The position numbers were made by a program, and so were the translations under genes. Under the pieces are notes generated by a model. It saw only the letters and a program-made list of their open reading frames with translations. It made no database searches and had not been told where the DNA came from. A stretch of DNA of 64,000 nucleotides from Euryodendron excelsum (lineage: Eukaryota; Streptophyta; Magnoliopsida; Ericales; Pentaphylacaceae), in NCBI GenBank assembly GCA_033060915.1, contig CM065388.1, positions 20,560,001 to 20,624,000 of the forward strand. The letters are read 5' to 3'. Position 1 is the first letter of the stretch. Every line of letters starts with the position of its first letter. This document shows, piece after piece, positions 33,321 to 46,468 of the stretch.

Positions 33321-35095
33321 CTAGATTTTTGCTAGTCCTTAGCAAAATACTAAAACCAAAAACATAATCTTCATTTTCGTAGAATTCACGAATGCATTTA
33401 ACCGATGCATCAAGCCTTTAAACTCCTAAATTACCCCTAGTGGACGAGTGATGTCTTGTGAAGGTTTGCAGTGATGATATCTAGAAACATCTATTCGTTT
33501 CAAACAATCAATGATAGCGAGAGCAATTAAGGCATATGAGAACTTACTCAAGATAATTCTCAACTCAACCTCCATCGTGAGTCATGCAAGGCTAAGACAT
33601 GAAAGTTTCAAGAAAGATGCACATTACAATGCACTACACTGCAATACTCAAGTGTATCAATCTCATGCACCAACATCCTTCATGCTATGATTCAAATACT
33701 CACTAGGCATACACTCACAAAAATATGAACACATGAGTCTCTCAATGGAAAGCTCATCATAAGAGTAATTGTATAAGTCATGCAATACGAGCAATCCAAT
33801 AACAAAAACCGCAAAAACATAAGTGTATCGACTTTAACATAGCTTTATAAAAGAATATTCACAGTCACAGTAATAATCAATAAATTGACACGGATACTTA
33901 TACTCAAAAAAGAATTTTTAACTCATGTACACTTCGGATCAACTATGATCGTCTGTATGAAGAAGAAAAATGTATAGAGAGAGAAAGAATAAACTACTCA
34001 AAATGTTTGTACTCAAGGAATCCACTGATCACTAAAGTCATGCTTTCACCTCCCAATTCATATGATAATGCTTCTCATTTTTTTCATTTGTTTTCCATAA
34101 TTTTTTTCTTTTTTCCTTTTTTTTTTCACAGCTTTTCATATTTCTTCTCTTTTTTTCCTTTCCTCTTTTTTTTTCATCACATCACAAATACATCATCCCC
34201 TTCTTTTCAAGCTTTTCACTAGCATCAAGATCACATCTCTTTTATAGAAAACATTTCAACAATGATTCGACTCTATCAAGGATGATATATAAAAGGTTCA
34301 AAAGAAAGAATCTAGAAATTATGGATCCAAGAAGAATAGAATGACCTAGAAACATATCCAAAGTATATTTAAGTTTAAAATTCAAAAGAGTGTAAGTGTC
34401 AATAACCCTAATCATTACCTAACTTATGAATCAAAATCAAGTATAATGAAGTTATTGAAGAAAAACAGGAATTGAAAGAAATATCCTCGAGTAAATCTAA
34501 ATCCACTATGAAAAGAAGATAAATTGGCTCTAAAGCTCACAAGGTACAATCTTTACTATTTAAGGATGAAAAATGCATAAAATTCTCAACACAAGATGTT
34601 ATATAACAAGACAGTGCATAATGATGTAATCTCTCTCTTGAATGCTGTCATGGCAAAAACTTGTAATTTATCATCATAAGAAGTTAACTCGACAATTAAG
34701 TTCAAGTTTAGTCTAATGGCTACCTCCAATCATTCTTAATTCAAAGATTATATTGACATGAACATAAATATGGTTCTCCCAAAAACACTTTTGCAACACT
34801 CCTAACTTGAACAATACTAAGCAATAAAAACATAATTGAAAGTGTTGAAGATACCGTCCATGAACGATGAACCATATGCTACTCAACTCTTACCAATTCA
34901 GTTCCGGTGTCTAAATGTGAATCAACGTGGGCAACACTTGTAACTAGTTAGCAAGGTATAACAAATTTTCTTTTCTCTTCTTGTTTTTTTAGAGATAATC
35001 AAAGAAAGAAAATAAAGCAAAAGAAGAAAAAAAAAACCAAAATATCCTTCTAAAAAAAAAACTATACAACTACTAAATCAAGTTTTCTCAAAATT
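33321..35095. other. 3' untranslated region of element C
   Basis: About 1.8 kb with no coding signal that I recognise. Contains a T-rich run near 34075-34175 and a 71-codon T-rich frame that is an artefact of it. Athila elements commonly have such long non-coding 3' parts. Confidence 0.55.
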
Positions 35096-35242
35096 TTAAG
35101 ACAAATGGGTAGGATCATATGCTGGAGCTACTGAAGTTGAGACCATTGAAGTGTGGCTCTTCAGTGAGTCCACGTCTGCCTTCAACTCAGAAATTTGCCA
35201 TTGCAAGAACTCAACAGTTGCGAATGACTTGGGCATGGCAGG
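35096..35242 (-). pseudogene. C-terminus of the second extra ORF (aORF2) of element C
   Basis: Minus-strand frame reads FATVEFLQWQISELKADVD, a coiled-coil-like segment, then ends THLS stop at 35096. It lies immediately left of solo LTR LL2. Across LL2 and one target duplication it stays in register with the aORF2 part at 45309, so LL2 split this ORF. Confidence 0.65.
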
Positions 35243-35439
35243 TGTAAGCACCCCATTTTTGACAGCTTGGCAGTCTATGATCCGTCCAGACTTGTACTTA
35301 AGTTAGTATGGACGTATTCCAATCGAAATTAAGTCTCTAAGTCGAATCCCGTCTATCCATCGCTTCGCAGGCCCACTAGGCCCAAATAGAGACAAAATGA
35401 CCAAAATGCTCTTAAGGGCATTATCTTTTCCAATTCCAT

Positions 35440-35905
35440 CAGGCGCGTCTTTCCGAAGACAGTAAGTCCCCTTTCCATATTCCAAATCAATCACGTTTTT
35501 TCGAAGGCGGTAAGTCCCCTTTCCATATTCCAAAATAGGCGCGTCTTTTCGAAAACGGTAAGTTCCCTTTCTAATTCCAAAACAGGCATGTTTTTCTGAA
35601 GACTGTAAGTCCCATTTCCAATTCGAAAACAGGCGCGTCTTTCCAAAGACGGTAATTCCCCTTTCCAATTTCAAAACAGGCGCGTCTTTCCGAAGACGGT
35701 AACTCCCTTTTCTAATTCCAAAATAGGCGCATCTTTCTAAAGATGGTAAGTCCCCTTTTCAATTCCAAATCAGGCGCGTCTTTCTGAAGACGGTAAGTCC
35801 CCTTTCCAATTCCAAGTTAGGCACATCTTTCCGAAGACTATAAGACCCCTTTCCAATTCCAATAGGCACGTCTTTCCAAAGACGGTAAGTCCCCTTTAAA
35901 CCTGT
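35440..35905 (+). repeat. 47-48 bp tandem array in LL2, about 10 units
   Basis: Units read GTAAGTCCCCTTTCCAATTC then CAAAACAGGCGCGTCTTTCC. This is the 81-bp LL1 unit without its ~34-bp CTCGAG block. LL4 has the same short form (about 54660-54890, minus strand). Confidence 0.88.
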
Positions 35906-36079
35906 CGACCGGGACGAGACCCCAAGTCCCCTAGATGGTAAACTGGTCCACCTTTGGCGCCTATTAGCCTGCCAATGCAGAAATGTCCGTTTAGGCATGC
36001 CTTTCAAGAAAGTTGACTTCTCAGGCGCTAAGTCCCTTTAGTAGCTTCCCAAGATTAGACAGTCTTGGGAATGATCGCG

Positions 36080-36220
36080 AACCGTCAGAGTAGTGAAAAT
36101 ACTCGTAAACATCACAACCGTCAGAGTAGCGGAAATACTCGCAAACAGGTCGATATAGGGAATTGCCAACAAACCCCTATATCACAAGACCGCCGTCAAA
36201 GTGGCGGAAACACTCAAAAC
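36080..36220 (+). repeat. short run of ~29-bp GTAGCGGAAATACTC minisatellite in LL2
   Basis: About three to four units of CCGTCAGAGTAGCGGAAATAC type, expanded in LL3. Confidence 0.7.
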
Positions 36221-37115
36221 CCAAGTCAACACTGGTGCTTGCTAGTCCACTTCGGTGAAAAATGACCAAACTACCCTTAGGGCCATTTTTTGGCACGTTT
36301 TTTGAGAACGTACTTGAGTCCTTAGAATGATAAGTCCACCCTTCCAAGATTGTCTTAAAAGCAATCCAGCATGATTAGGTGCCTTCTAGTCAGTTTTGGG
36401 CTAGTTTCGAGACTTTTAGGTCAAGATGACCATTTTGCCCCTTGACATCCGAACGCCCCGGGGACCACACCAGCTCTGGGTATCAAATCGGTAACCTCTT
36501 GCTTCTTATAGTGTTCTCAACCTTCTTTTATCTTTTCAGATCATTTCGAGTCAATTCCAATAAATCTGGTGCAAAATGACAGTTTTGCCCCTAGTGGGCC
36601 GGTCGCCTTTTCCGACCACACCGGCTCTGGTAATCAAGCCGGTAACCTTTGGGATCATTCTGAATGACGTTTTTAAATCTCGAGTCTTCTTTCGAGACAT
36701 TTTGAGTCCGTCCTGACAGCTTTCTGAACTAGTTGACCGTTTTGCCCCTAATGGCCTGGTCAACCCTTCCGACAATTCTTGTCATCTTTTTTCAAGTCCA
36801 TTACTTCCAAGATCCTATTCTAAGGGTTTCTGTCCCTTTCCAGCCTTCTCAGCCATTCCCGGTCCCTTAAGTCCTTCCCGGGCTTTCCGGGGTCACTCCT
36901 AGTGAAGCAAGGCTAAAAATTGCATGGTAGTCACTAGTACAGGTGCCCAAATCTTCTCAAGATACGCTGCTTGCCAACCTTAAAACTTTCCTAACTTGCT
37001 AGTGCCAATAGTAGTGGCGCCACTGCTAAATATTTGGCCTGACGCCACTCCTAGTGGTGCTAGAAGCATTTTTGGCCTGCCGCCACTGCAACAAGCGCCA
37101 AGTCATTCTTTTCTC

Positions 37116-37123
37116 CATAAATA
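37116..37123 (+). promoter_or_regulatory. damaged TATA box of LL2
   Basis: CCATAAATACAGAG where LL1 and LL3 have TATAAATACAGAG. Two upstream GGCGCC sites are also altered. Confidence 0.5.
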
Positions 37124-40024
37124 CAGAGTCTCCTCCAGCGTGAAAGAGGTTCGCAAAATCAGTCTAAAAACCCTACTTTTTTATATACAGAGCTCGTGGC
37201 CTCTCAAAACCCTAGTCTCCTTTAGGTTTTCCAAACCCTAGCTTCCATACACAAACCCTAGCCTTCTATACACTCACATACACTTCTATACACTCATACA
37301 CTAGCCTCCAAAGCCTCCTTTGAAGACTTGAAGGGCTGCAATCTGAAGTTTTGAAGATTGAAGACAAACTCTTGAAGATTGAAGTGAAGATCGAAGCAAG
37401 ACAAGCAAAACAAAGCGCGCAAAGCTAAGCAAAATAAAGAAGACACAAGGTAGGCTTCTTATTTACATTTACGCATCTTTTCCCCTCTCTTCTCTCTCCT
37501 AACCCACTTGGGTTTTCTTTTATTTTAATCCCCCATCTTTTTCCCCCCTTCTTCCATGCTTGAAACAAGAGAATTCTCGGTCCATGTGTAGGATTAGGCT
37601 ATTGGAGAGTCACCGTGTCGGGGGTTTTCTTTTAGTCTAACCAGAGACCACGTGGGTTCGACCCCCTTGATTATGTAGTGAAGCCTTAACCTTGTATGTT
37701 CATGACCCCAAATTTGCATTGTGCATATCATGATCTTGCATCTCTCCAAAATCGTTTTCAAACTCTTTTTTAAAACTTGCATTAACATTGTTTTCAAAAT
37801 TGCATCAAAATCTTCTTTTTTAAAATTTGTTTTCAAAATCACAATTCTAAGGTGATTCTAGCCTTCCATAGCTAGGGTTGCTTTAGGAAAGTGTTATATT
37901 TAAAGTGACTTTCGTGGTCCATATTTTCAAATCTTGTTATTTTTAAAACCACTATCTTAAAGTGGTTCTAACCTTCTTATTGTTAGAATCGCTTTAGGAA
38001 AGTGAGACATTTTTTATACTTTCTAGAAAGTCTCCTTTCAAAAGTCTCTCTTTCTAAACCCCTCTTTCAACATACTTTCTAAAAACACTCCCTAGGTCTT
38101 CTTCCTAGAAAAACTCTTTTCTTAAATCTCTTTCCTAGAAATTCCTTCCAACAATCTTCTTCCGAAAATCCCCTTCCAAAAACTCTCTTTTCAAAATTCA
38201 CTTTTTAGAAACTCTTCTCTAGGATTTCTTTCTAAAAATCTCTCTTTCCAAAAAACTCATTTTCCAAAAACTCTTTTCTTGGTGCTTAAGTTAAGTCCTA
38301 GAACCCACAATTAGGAAACCCTAATTTTCCTTTCCAAAAACATAGTTTCCAATTCCTTATTTTGGCCTCAAAATCTAGGTTTTTAAAACCTCTTATTTTC
38401 TATATCAAAACTATATATATTTCCAAAACCTCTTTTCTACATCAAAACTATAGTCTTCCCAAAACTAGGATTTCTAAAACTCCATATTTCAAAATCCATG
38501 TTAAATCCAATCTTCCTTTTAAGAAACCAAATCCAACCTCCCATTTAAGAAACTAGATCCTATCCTCCATTTTTGGAAACAAAATGAAAACACCTTTTTT
38601 AGAAACAAAATCCAATCCTTTGTTTTGAAAGATAGGAATTTCAATCCTTCCAAATCTAATCTTTCCTAATTCAAATCCTTCCTAATTTCATACCTTCCTA
38701 AATCTTAAGTTTCCTAAACTTAAACTTTTAAATCTTTCCTTAAACTTTAAGCTTTCAAACCTTTCTTAATTCCATCCCTTTCCAAATCTTAACTTTCCAA
38801 ATCTAAGTTTTCAAACCCTTTTTAAACTCAAAACGTTTTCCTAAATTTCAAGAATTTCTAAAACTCAAATTTTGAATCTTTCTAAAATTCTAAACTTCCC
38901 TAAGCTTTAAATCTTTCTAAATCCTAAACTTTCTAAATTTGAAACTCTCTAAATTCAAAACTGTCCAAATTCAAAGCTTTCCAAATTCAAAACTTTCCTA
39001 AGTTGAACTTTTCCTATTTCGAAACTTTCCTAAATTGAAACGTTCCTAAAACGAAACTTTTCAAAAATGACACTTTCTTATTTTTGAAACTTTCCTAAAT
39101 CGGACCTTTCCTAATTCGAACCCTTCCTAAATCCAATCTTTCTTCGATCTTCCAAGTCTAACATTCGAGTCAAGTCTTTCCTAATCTCGTTGTTTCTACA
39201 TCCTACCTTAGTGGGCCTAGGGTCTCTATTCTTCCATTTCAAATTCCAATCTTTTATTCTAAATTCAAATCAAATCCAAATTCCAATTCAATTTCTTTTT
39301 CCAATCAAACCTTCTATTTTCTATCGGACTCTTGTCCAAACTACTACTGACTTGATTCCTCAAAAAGGATACATAGGCAACCCTCATGGGTGCGGTCACA
39401 ACCTTTTTCAAGCTTCTATTTCACAACATTTTTCAAATCTCAAATCCCACAACCTTTTTCAAATCTCAAATCCCACAATCTTTTTCAAGCTTCTATTTCC
39501 ATAACTCTTTTCAAATCTCCATTTCCATAATCTATTTCAAGTTTTTAATTCCAAAAACCTGTTTTCAAATCTCTTTTCAATTTCAATTTCAATTCTATAT
39601 TTTCAAATCTCTTTCTAAAAATAATTCAATTTCTTTTCAAATTCATTTCCAAATCTATTCCCCAGCTTTCTTTTCTTGCACTGGCATATCATGCATCATG
39701 CTAGTTTCTTTTTAAACATTTCTTTTTTTTAAAAAGTGGATAGGATTGAACATTTGTTAGTTGAAGACTCTCATAGGTGAATTTAGGGTAAATAGACATG
39801 TAGGTGTAAGCACCCCATTTTTGACCGTTCGGCAGTCTACACTCCGTCCAAACTTGTTTTCAAGTCATTTTGGGCATATTCCTATCGAATCCAATTCTTT
39901 AGTTTCAAATTCCATCTTTCCATCGCTTCATGGGCCTGTCAGGCCCAAATAGAGGCAAAATGACCAAAATGCCCTTAGGGGCATTGTCCTTTCTTATTCC
40001 AATTCCGATCCCTCTCTCGAGACA

Positions 40025-40570
40025 GTTTATTCCTCGAGACGGTCCGAGTAGTGAAACACTCACAAAACCGTTAGAGTGGCGGAAACACTCACAAAACCGT
40101 CAGAGTGGCGGAAACACTCACAACACCGTTAGAGTGGCAGAAACACTCAAAACCCAGGCACGTCTCTTCGGAGTTGATAAGACCCCTTTCCAATCCCTCT
40201 CTCGAGACAGTTTATTCCTCGAGACGATTCCAATCTAGGCACGTCTCTTCGGAGACGATAAGACCCCTTTCCAATCCCTCTCTCGAGACAGTTTATTCCT
40301 TGAAACGGTCCAAGTAGCAAAACTACTCACACCCCCGTTAGAGTAGCGGAAGTACTCACAGAGCCGTCCGAGTAGCGGAAATACTCATAGAACCGTTAGA
40401 GTAGCGGAAATACTCACAGAACCGTTAGAGTAGCGGAAGTACTCACAGAACCGTTAGAGTAGCGGAAATACTCACAGAACCGTTAGAGTAGCGGAAGTAC
40501 TCTTAAATCGTCAACCCAGTCCGAGTAGCGGAAATACTCAGCCCCGTCCGAGTGGCGGAAACACTCAAAA
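40025..40570 (+). repeat. 29-bp minisatellite in LL3
   Basis: Unit AGAGTAGCGGAAATACTCAC + AGAACCGTT, best at 40310-40510. A variant with GTGGCGGAAACACTC occurs at 40060-40150, and an intervening block resembles the 81-bp LL1 unit. Around a dozen units in total. Confidence 0.85.
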
Positions 40571-41417
40571 CCGAGGTCAATACCCATGTCTGTTAGTTCA
40601 CGTCGGTGAAGAATGACCAAATTACCCTTTGGACCTTTTCCGGTCAAGATGACCATTTTGCCCCTAGGCATCCGAACGTCCCGGGAACCACACCGGCTCT
40701 GGATATCAAACCGGTAATGACCCGGGAACACTTTTTATAGTGTTCTCAACCTTCCTTTACCTTTCCGGACCATTCCGAGTCAGTTCCGGCAAACCCAGTG
40801 CAAAATGACCGTTTTACCCCTGGAGGGCCGGTCTCCTTCTCCAACCACACCGGCTCTGGGTATCAAACCGGTAATGACCCGGGAACACTTTTTATAGTGT
40901 TCTCAACCTTCCTTTACCTTTTCGGACTATTCCGAGTCAGTTCCGGCAAACCTGGTGCAAAATGACCGTTTTGCCCCTAGTGGGCCGGTCTCCTTTTCCG
41001 ACCACACCGGCTCTGGGAATCAAACCAGCAACCTCTGGGAACATTCTAAATAATGTTTCCAGATCCCAAGTCTTCTTCTGGGACAGTCTGAGTCTGTCCC
41101 GACAGTTTTCTGGTCCGGTTGACCGTTTTGCCCCTAAAGGCCCGGTCAACCTTTCCGACATAATTTTGTCCTCACTTTTTAAGTCAAATACCTCGAGGAC
41201 ACTATTTCAATTGTTCCTGCTCCTTTCCGACCTCCCGGGTCACTCCCGGTTCCTTCAAATCATTCCCGGACTTTCCGGAGTCACTACTAGTGAAGTCAGG
41301 CTAAAATTTACATGGTAGTCACTAGTACAGGCGCCGAAATCTAGTCAAAGATACGTTGCTTGCCGACCTTAATTGTTTCCTAAATGGCTGGCACCACTGC
41401 AAGCCAAAAAATGGCCT

Positions 41418-41476
41418 GGCGCCACTACTAGTGGCGCCAGTGTAAATTTTGCCCTGGCGCCACTGCAACAGGCGCC
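41418..41476 (+). promoter_or_regulatory. four GGCGCC palindromes upstream of the LL3 TATA box
   Basis: GGCGCC at 41418, 41433, 41456 and 41471, within TGGCGCCA/AGGCGCCA. They end 17 bp before the TATA box, the same spacing as in LL1. Confidence 0.6.
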
Positions 41477-41492
41477 AGGCTTGTCTTCCCTC

Positions 41493-41500
41493 TATAAATA
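41493..41500 (+). promoter_or_regulatory. TATA box of LL3
   Basis: CTCTATAAATACAGAGCC, identical to LL1. Confidence 0.65.
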
Positions 41501-44500
41501 CAGAGCCTTGATCAGCGTGAAAGGGGTTTGAAAATTTAACCTAAGAATCCTATATTTCGATATACAGAGCTCGAGCACCTCCAAAACCCTAGCCTCCTTA
41601 GGTTTTCTAAACCCTAGCCACTATACATAAACCCTAGCCTCCTATACACTCATACACTCCCTCATACACTTATACCTTAACCTTCAACCATCCTTGGAAG
41701 ACTTGAAGAGCTGCCATCTAAAGCTTGAAGACAATCCTTGAAGGTTGAAGAAGAAGATCAAGACTGAAGACCGAAGACCGAAGACTACACGGCGCGCAAA
41801 ATAAACAAGATACAAGGTAGGCTCCCTCTTTAATTTTCTGCACTTCCCCCCTCTCTCTTCTCTCTCCAACTCACTTGGGTTTTCTCTATTTTAATCCCCC
41901 ATCTCTTTTCCGCCCTTTCTTTGCATGCTTGAAACAAGGGGATTCCCGGTCCATGTGTAGGATTGGACTATTGGAGAGTCACCGTGTCGGGGGCTTTCTT
42001 CTAGTCTAACCAAAGACCACGTGGGTCCGGCCCCCTTGATTATGTGGTGAAGCCTTAACTTTGTATGTTCACGACCCCAAATTGCATTGTGCATATCATA
42101 GCCTTGCATCTTCCAAAAGCCGTTTTCAAAGTTGTTTTTCAAAACGTTTTTAAACTTGTTTTCAAAATTGCATCAAAATCTCTTTTTCAAAAACATGTTT
42201 TCAAAATCACAATCCTAGGGTGATTCTAGCCTTTCCATGGCTAGGGTCGCTTTAGGAAAGTGTTACATTAAAAGTGACCTTTTGGTCTATATTTTCAAGT
42301 CTTGTTGTTTTCAAAACCGCTTTCCTAAAGTGGTTCTAGCCTTCTTATGGCTAGAATCGCTTTAGGAAAGTGAGATGTTTTTATCCCTTCTAAAAAGCTC
42401 TCTTTTCAAAAATCTCTTTTTCAACATACTTTCCTAAAACTCTCCTCTTCAAAATTGTTTTCAAAAAACTCCCTTCTAAAATCTATTTTTCAAAACTCTT
42501 TTTTTTCAACTCCTTTCCAAAATCCTCTCCCCAAAATCCACTTTCTAAAAACTCTCTCCAAAATCTTTCCAAAATCTTCCTTCTATAAATTCCCCCTTAG
42601 GATCTTCCTTCCAAAATCTACGTTTCCAAAAACACACTTTCCAAAACTCCTCTTTAAAATCTTTTTCCAAAAACTCTCTTTTCAAATTCACTTTCCAAAA
42701 ACTCCTCCCTAGGATTTCCTTCTAAAAACTCGTTTCCAAAAGCGTATTTTCCAAAAATCTCTTTCCTTAGAGCCCAAATCAAGCCTTAGAGCCCACAATT
42801 AGGAAACCCTAATTTTCTTTCCAAAAACATGATTTTCAAACTTTGCCCCAAACCTAGGTTTCCAAAATCTTTTGTTTTCTACATCAAAACTATACATGTT
42901 TCCAAAACCTCTTTTCTACATCAAAACTATAATTTTCCAAACCTAGGGTTTCTAGAATCCCCCTTTCCAAATCCTTGCCAAATCCTATCTTCCCTTTAGG
43001 AAACCAAATCAAATCTTCCCGTTTAGGAAATTAGATCCTATCCTCCGTTTTTGGAAGCAAAATCAAACCTTTGCTTTTAGAAACCAAATCCAATCCCTTC
43101 CTAATCCAACTCTTTCCTAATTCAAATCCTTCCTAAACTTCTACTTTCCTAAATCTTAAGTTTCCAAAACTTGAGCTTAAAAATCTTCCCTAAATTTTAA
43201 AACTCAACTTTCAAATGTTTCCTAATTCAACCCCCTTTCCAAATCTTAACTTTCTAAATTCAAGCTTTTAAACCTTTCCTAAATTCAAACCTCTCTTAAT
43301 TTCAAGATTTTCTAAAACTCTAAAATTTTCTAAAATCTTAAATATTTCTAAATCTTAAACTTTCTAAATTTCAAATCTTTCCAAATTCAAAACTTTCTAA
43401 ATTTGAAACTTTCTTAAGTTAAATCTTTCTAAACCTAAAAACTTTCTAAATTCTAAATTCTCTTAAACTTCAAATCTTTCCAAATCTAGGACTTTTCTAA
43501 AATCAAAACTTTCTTAATTTAGGACTTTCTTAAGTTGAAACTTTCTTAATTCAAACATTTTCTAAATTAAAAACTTTCCTTTTTCAAACCTTTCCTAAAA
43601 CGAAACTTTCCTACTTTAAAACTTTCCTATTTCAAAACGTTTCTAAATTCAAAACTTTCCAATTTTCAAAACTTTCCAATTTCTAAACTTTCTTAAATTC
43701 AAAACTTTCCTAAACCTAAAACTTTCCTAAATTCAAAAATTTCCTAATTTCAAAACCTTCCAAAAATGGCACTTTCCTAAATCGAACCTTTCTTAATTCA
43801 AACATTTCCTAAATCCAATCTTTCTTAAACTCTTGAGTCTTTCCTAAGTCTCATCTTTCCTAAGTCTAGGTTTCCTAAACCTTCATCTTTCCTAAAACCA
43901 AATCTTTCCAAAATCAATCTTTCCAAAGCAAGTCCAATCCTCTCAATTCCAATTTCCAATCTCTTCTTCTAATTTCAAATCAAATTCAATTTCCAATTCA
44001 ATCTCTTTCTTCCAAATCAATTTCTTTTCAATCGGACTCTTGTCCGAACTACGACTGACTTGATTCCCCCAAAGGGATACGTAGGCAACCTTCATAGGTG
44101 CGGTCACAATACTTTTCAAACTTTCAATTCCACCCTCATGGGTGTGGTTTCCAAATTCTTTCCAAATTTCAAATTCCAATCAATTTTCAAAATTCAATTT
44201 CAAAATTTCTACTTTCAAACTTCTATTTTCAATTTTCAAACTTTCCAATTTCAATTCCATCTTTTCAAATCTATTTTCAAATCAAAGCAATCTCTTCTCA
44301 AATCTATTTTTCAATTCTTTTCTATTGCTTGCATATCATGCATCATATTTTTCAAACATTGTTTTTCAAAGTGAATAGGATTGAACATATGTTAATTAAA
44401 GACTCTTATAGGTGAATCTAGGGTAGATTGACATGTAGGTACCGAAAGGGCGGGGTAGGGTGATAGCTTAGTGCGTCTTCCCTACACGTAACCAACCTCC

Positions 44501-45308
44501 GAACCTAGGATCACTGTTTTCGAAAGACCAAAATGAGTTATTTTTCTAAAAAGGGCTAGATATTTTCCAAAGGTTACCAAACAACCCGTTTTCTTAAAAA
44601 CCCTCTCTTGAGGGGATATTTTCAAAATTGTTTTCTAAAAACCCTAAGCGTAGTCTTCAGATTATTCTTAGTTTTTAGGTGACCTAACTCACCTTAATCA
44701 AGTTAGGTGGCGACTCCGAATATTTTTCGAAAGCCCTTTATTCAAACCTAATTTTCAATTCAAACCTAGTCGCACTCATTCTTCTAGGAGGGTGAGTTCT
44801 AACGAGAGAGTACAGCATTTTTCCCGCTTGGGTGAGTATTCCTCGGGCACGAAAAATCTGGGCGCGACAGTAGGTACCGCAAGGGCAGGGTAGGGTGATG
44901 GCTTAGTGCGTCTTCCCTACACGTAACCAATCTTCGAACCTAGAATCACTGTTTTCAAAGACCAAAATGGAGTTTATTTTCAAAAAGGGCTTAAATGTTT
45001 TCTAAAGGTTGCCAAAAAACCTATTTCCTTAAAAACCCTCTCTTGAGGTAGTATTTTCAAAATCGTTTTCAAAAACCCTAATTGTGGTCCTCGGATTGTG
45101 CTTAGTTTTTAGGTGACCTAACTCACCTTAATCAAGTTAGGTGGCAACTCCAAATATTTTTCAAAAGCCCTTTATTTAAATAAATTTTCAATTCAAACAC
45201 AGTCGCACTCATTCTTCTAGGAGGGTAAGTTCTAACGAGAGAATACAATGTTTTTTCCCGCTTGTGTGTGTATTCCTTAAGTGCGAAAAATCTGGGCGCG
45301 AGAGCAGG

Positions 45309-45995
45309 CTGTGGCTGTCGTGGAACTAAGGTGGTTGGGTCACTCTACTGAGGTGCTCGGGTACTCAAGGCATCCAAACCGGATAACGGATGACCCAAAT
45401 GTGCAATGGTGTTCGAAGGCAATGTGGGCACACCAACCTGCTCCAAAAGCTGAGTAATGAACAACCTATAGGGTAACCCACCAGATGAATAGCATGCTTT
45501 TCCCATAATAATTAGCATCAGAGTAGGCATATCAATAGTATACCCTTTACTAATAATATAAAGCCAAAAACACCTATAGTGATCCACTACAACACCTGAA
45601 TATACTTCAGGGAGAAAATTTGAGAAAAGGATAAGATTTAACAGCCTGTACTCCCTTTTTAAAGACGACACGAGTATGATGGAATGATAACCCACTGTTG
45701 GTATTTTCTACAGTTTAGCACAAAGCACATCAATAGGGGGTGAATTTCCTTCAAATAGCACAAAATCTGGCCTCGGAACCCGTGGCAAAGTCAGAAGTTC
45801 ACAAATATCATCTGCTACAATAGTGATCATGTGTCCCCTTACTTTGGATTGAATGGCGAGCTCGGGTGTCTCAGACACGCTCGAATAAGCATAAAATTCT
45901 CGCACCATGTCAACATTCACCGGACCTTCTCTCCTTAACATCCGAAGCCAACCCCTCTATATGAATATAGATTTCAAAAACCTATCCGAAAAATT
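45309..45995 (-). pseudogene. second extra ORF (aORF2) of element C, N-terminal and middle part
   Basis: Minus-strand frames read a RGWL motif, VDMVREFYAYSSV, KVRGHMITIVADDICELL, then after a frameshift VVVDHYRCFWLYIISKG and YRLFITQLLEQVGV. This is the order seen in the plant putative transposon protein domain (PF20167-like): GW, VREFYA, VRG..I, the FLW/YAI helix, and the LITQL end. A stop precedes the C-terminal tail. LL2 splits the tail, which continues at 35242. Function unknown. Confidence 0.65.
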
Positions 45996-46468
45996 TGAGA
46001 GTTGCACTTAGCGTTCAATTAATACTTGTCAGACTTGACACGAGTTTATGTACATATGCCTCTCCCGAGAGTTAGCAAACTGTTTGATTCCCAATTGTCA
46101 TCTGGTCTTACTCCTTCTGAATGACATGATTGTCAATATTGCTTTATTTTTCTTGTTCTTAAGAGAAACTCATAACAATAAATAAAAATAAAATAAAATA
46201 AAATAAAATGAAAGACAAACATAAATTAAGATAAACAGTACTCCATTAAACTAACGTAAATAAGAAAAAAAAACACAAATAGTTCTAACTAAAATAGAGT
46301 TTTAAACCACCACAACGTGATGCACAATTTAAACTCATAAACACAAACATAACATCCAAATATGAAAAAAAGAAAAGAAAAAGAGTTTTAGATTAATTAT
46401 ACAGTAATCCTGAATGCACATGATCTGACTCTAGCCAACACTATCCACTACATATCAGTAGATGGATT

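Larger units (their letters stand above)
39805..44869 (+). mobile_element. solo LTR LL3 nested in LL2
   Basis: TGTAAGCACCCC...TCTGGGCGCGACA, 5065 bp, with perfect duplication GTAGG at 39800-39804 and 44870-44874. It sits in the same LTR family (LL2), just before the conserved GGTACCG motif. Best-preserved copy for termini, palindromes and TATA box. Confidence 0.92.
35243..45303 (+). mobile_element. solo LTR LL2, itself split by LL3
   Basis: Starts TGTAAGCACCCC and ends TCTGGGCGCGAGA (decayed GACA), with perfect duplication GCAGG at 35238-35242 and 45304-45308. It contains the complete LL3 at 39805-44869; without LL3 and one GTAGG the LTR is 4991 bp. Same order of parts as LL1, but the U3 array is built on a shorter unit and the TATA box is damaged. 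Confidence 0.9.

Noticed and set aside
34007..34222. 71-codon Phe-rich open frame
   Set aside because: Caused by a T-rich run in the untranslated region of element C.
40310..40570. Regular 29-bp repeats that could suggest a CRISPR array
   Set aside because: Units are directly adjacent with no unique spacers, in a plant LTR; it is a minisatellite.
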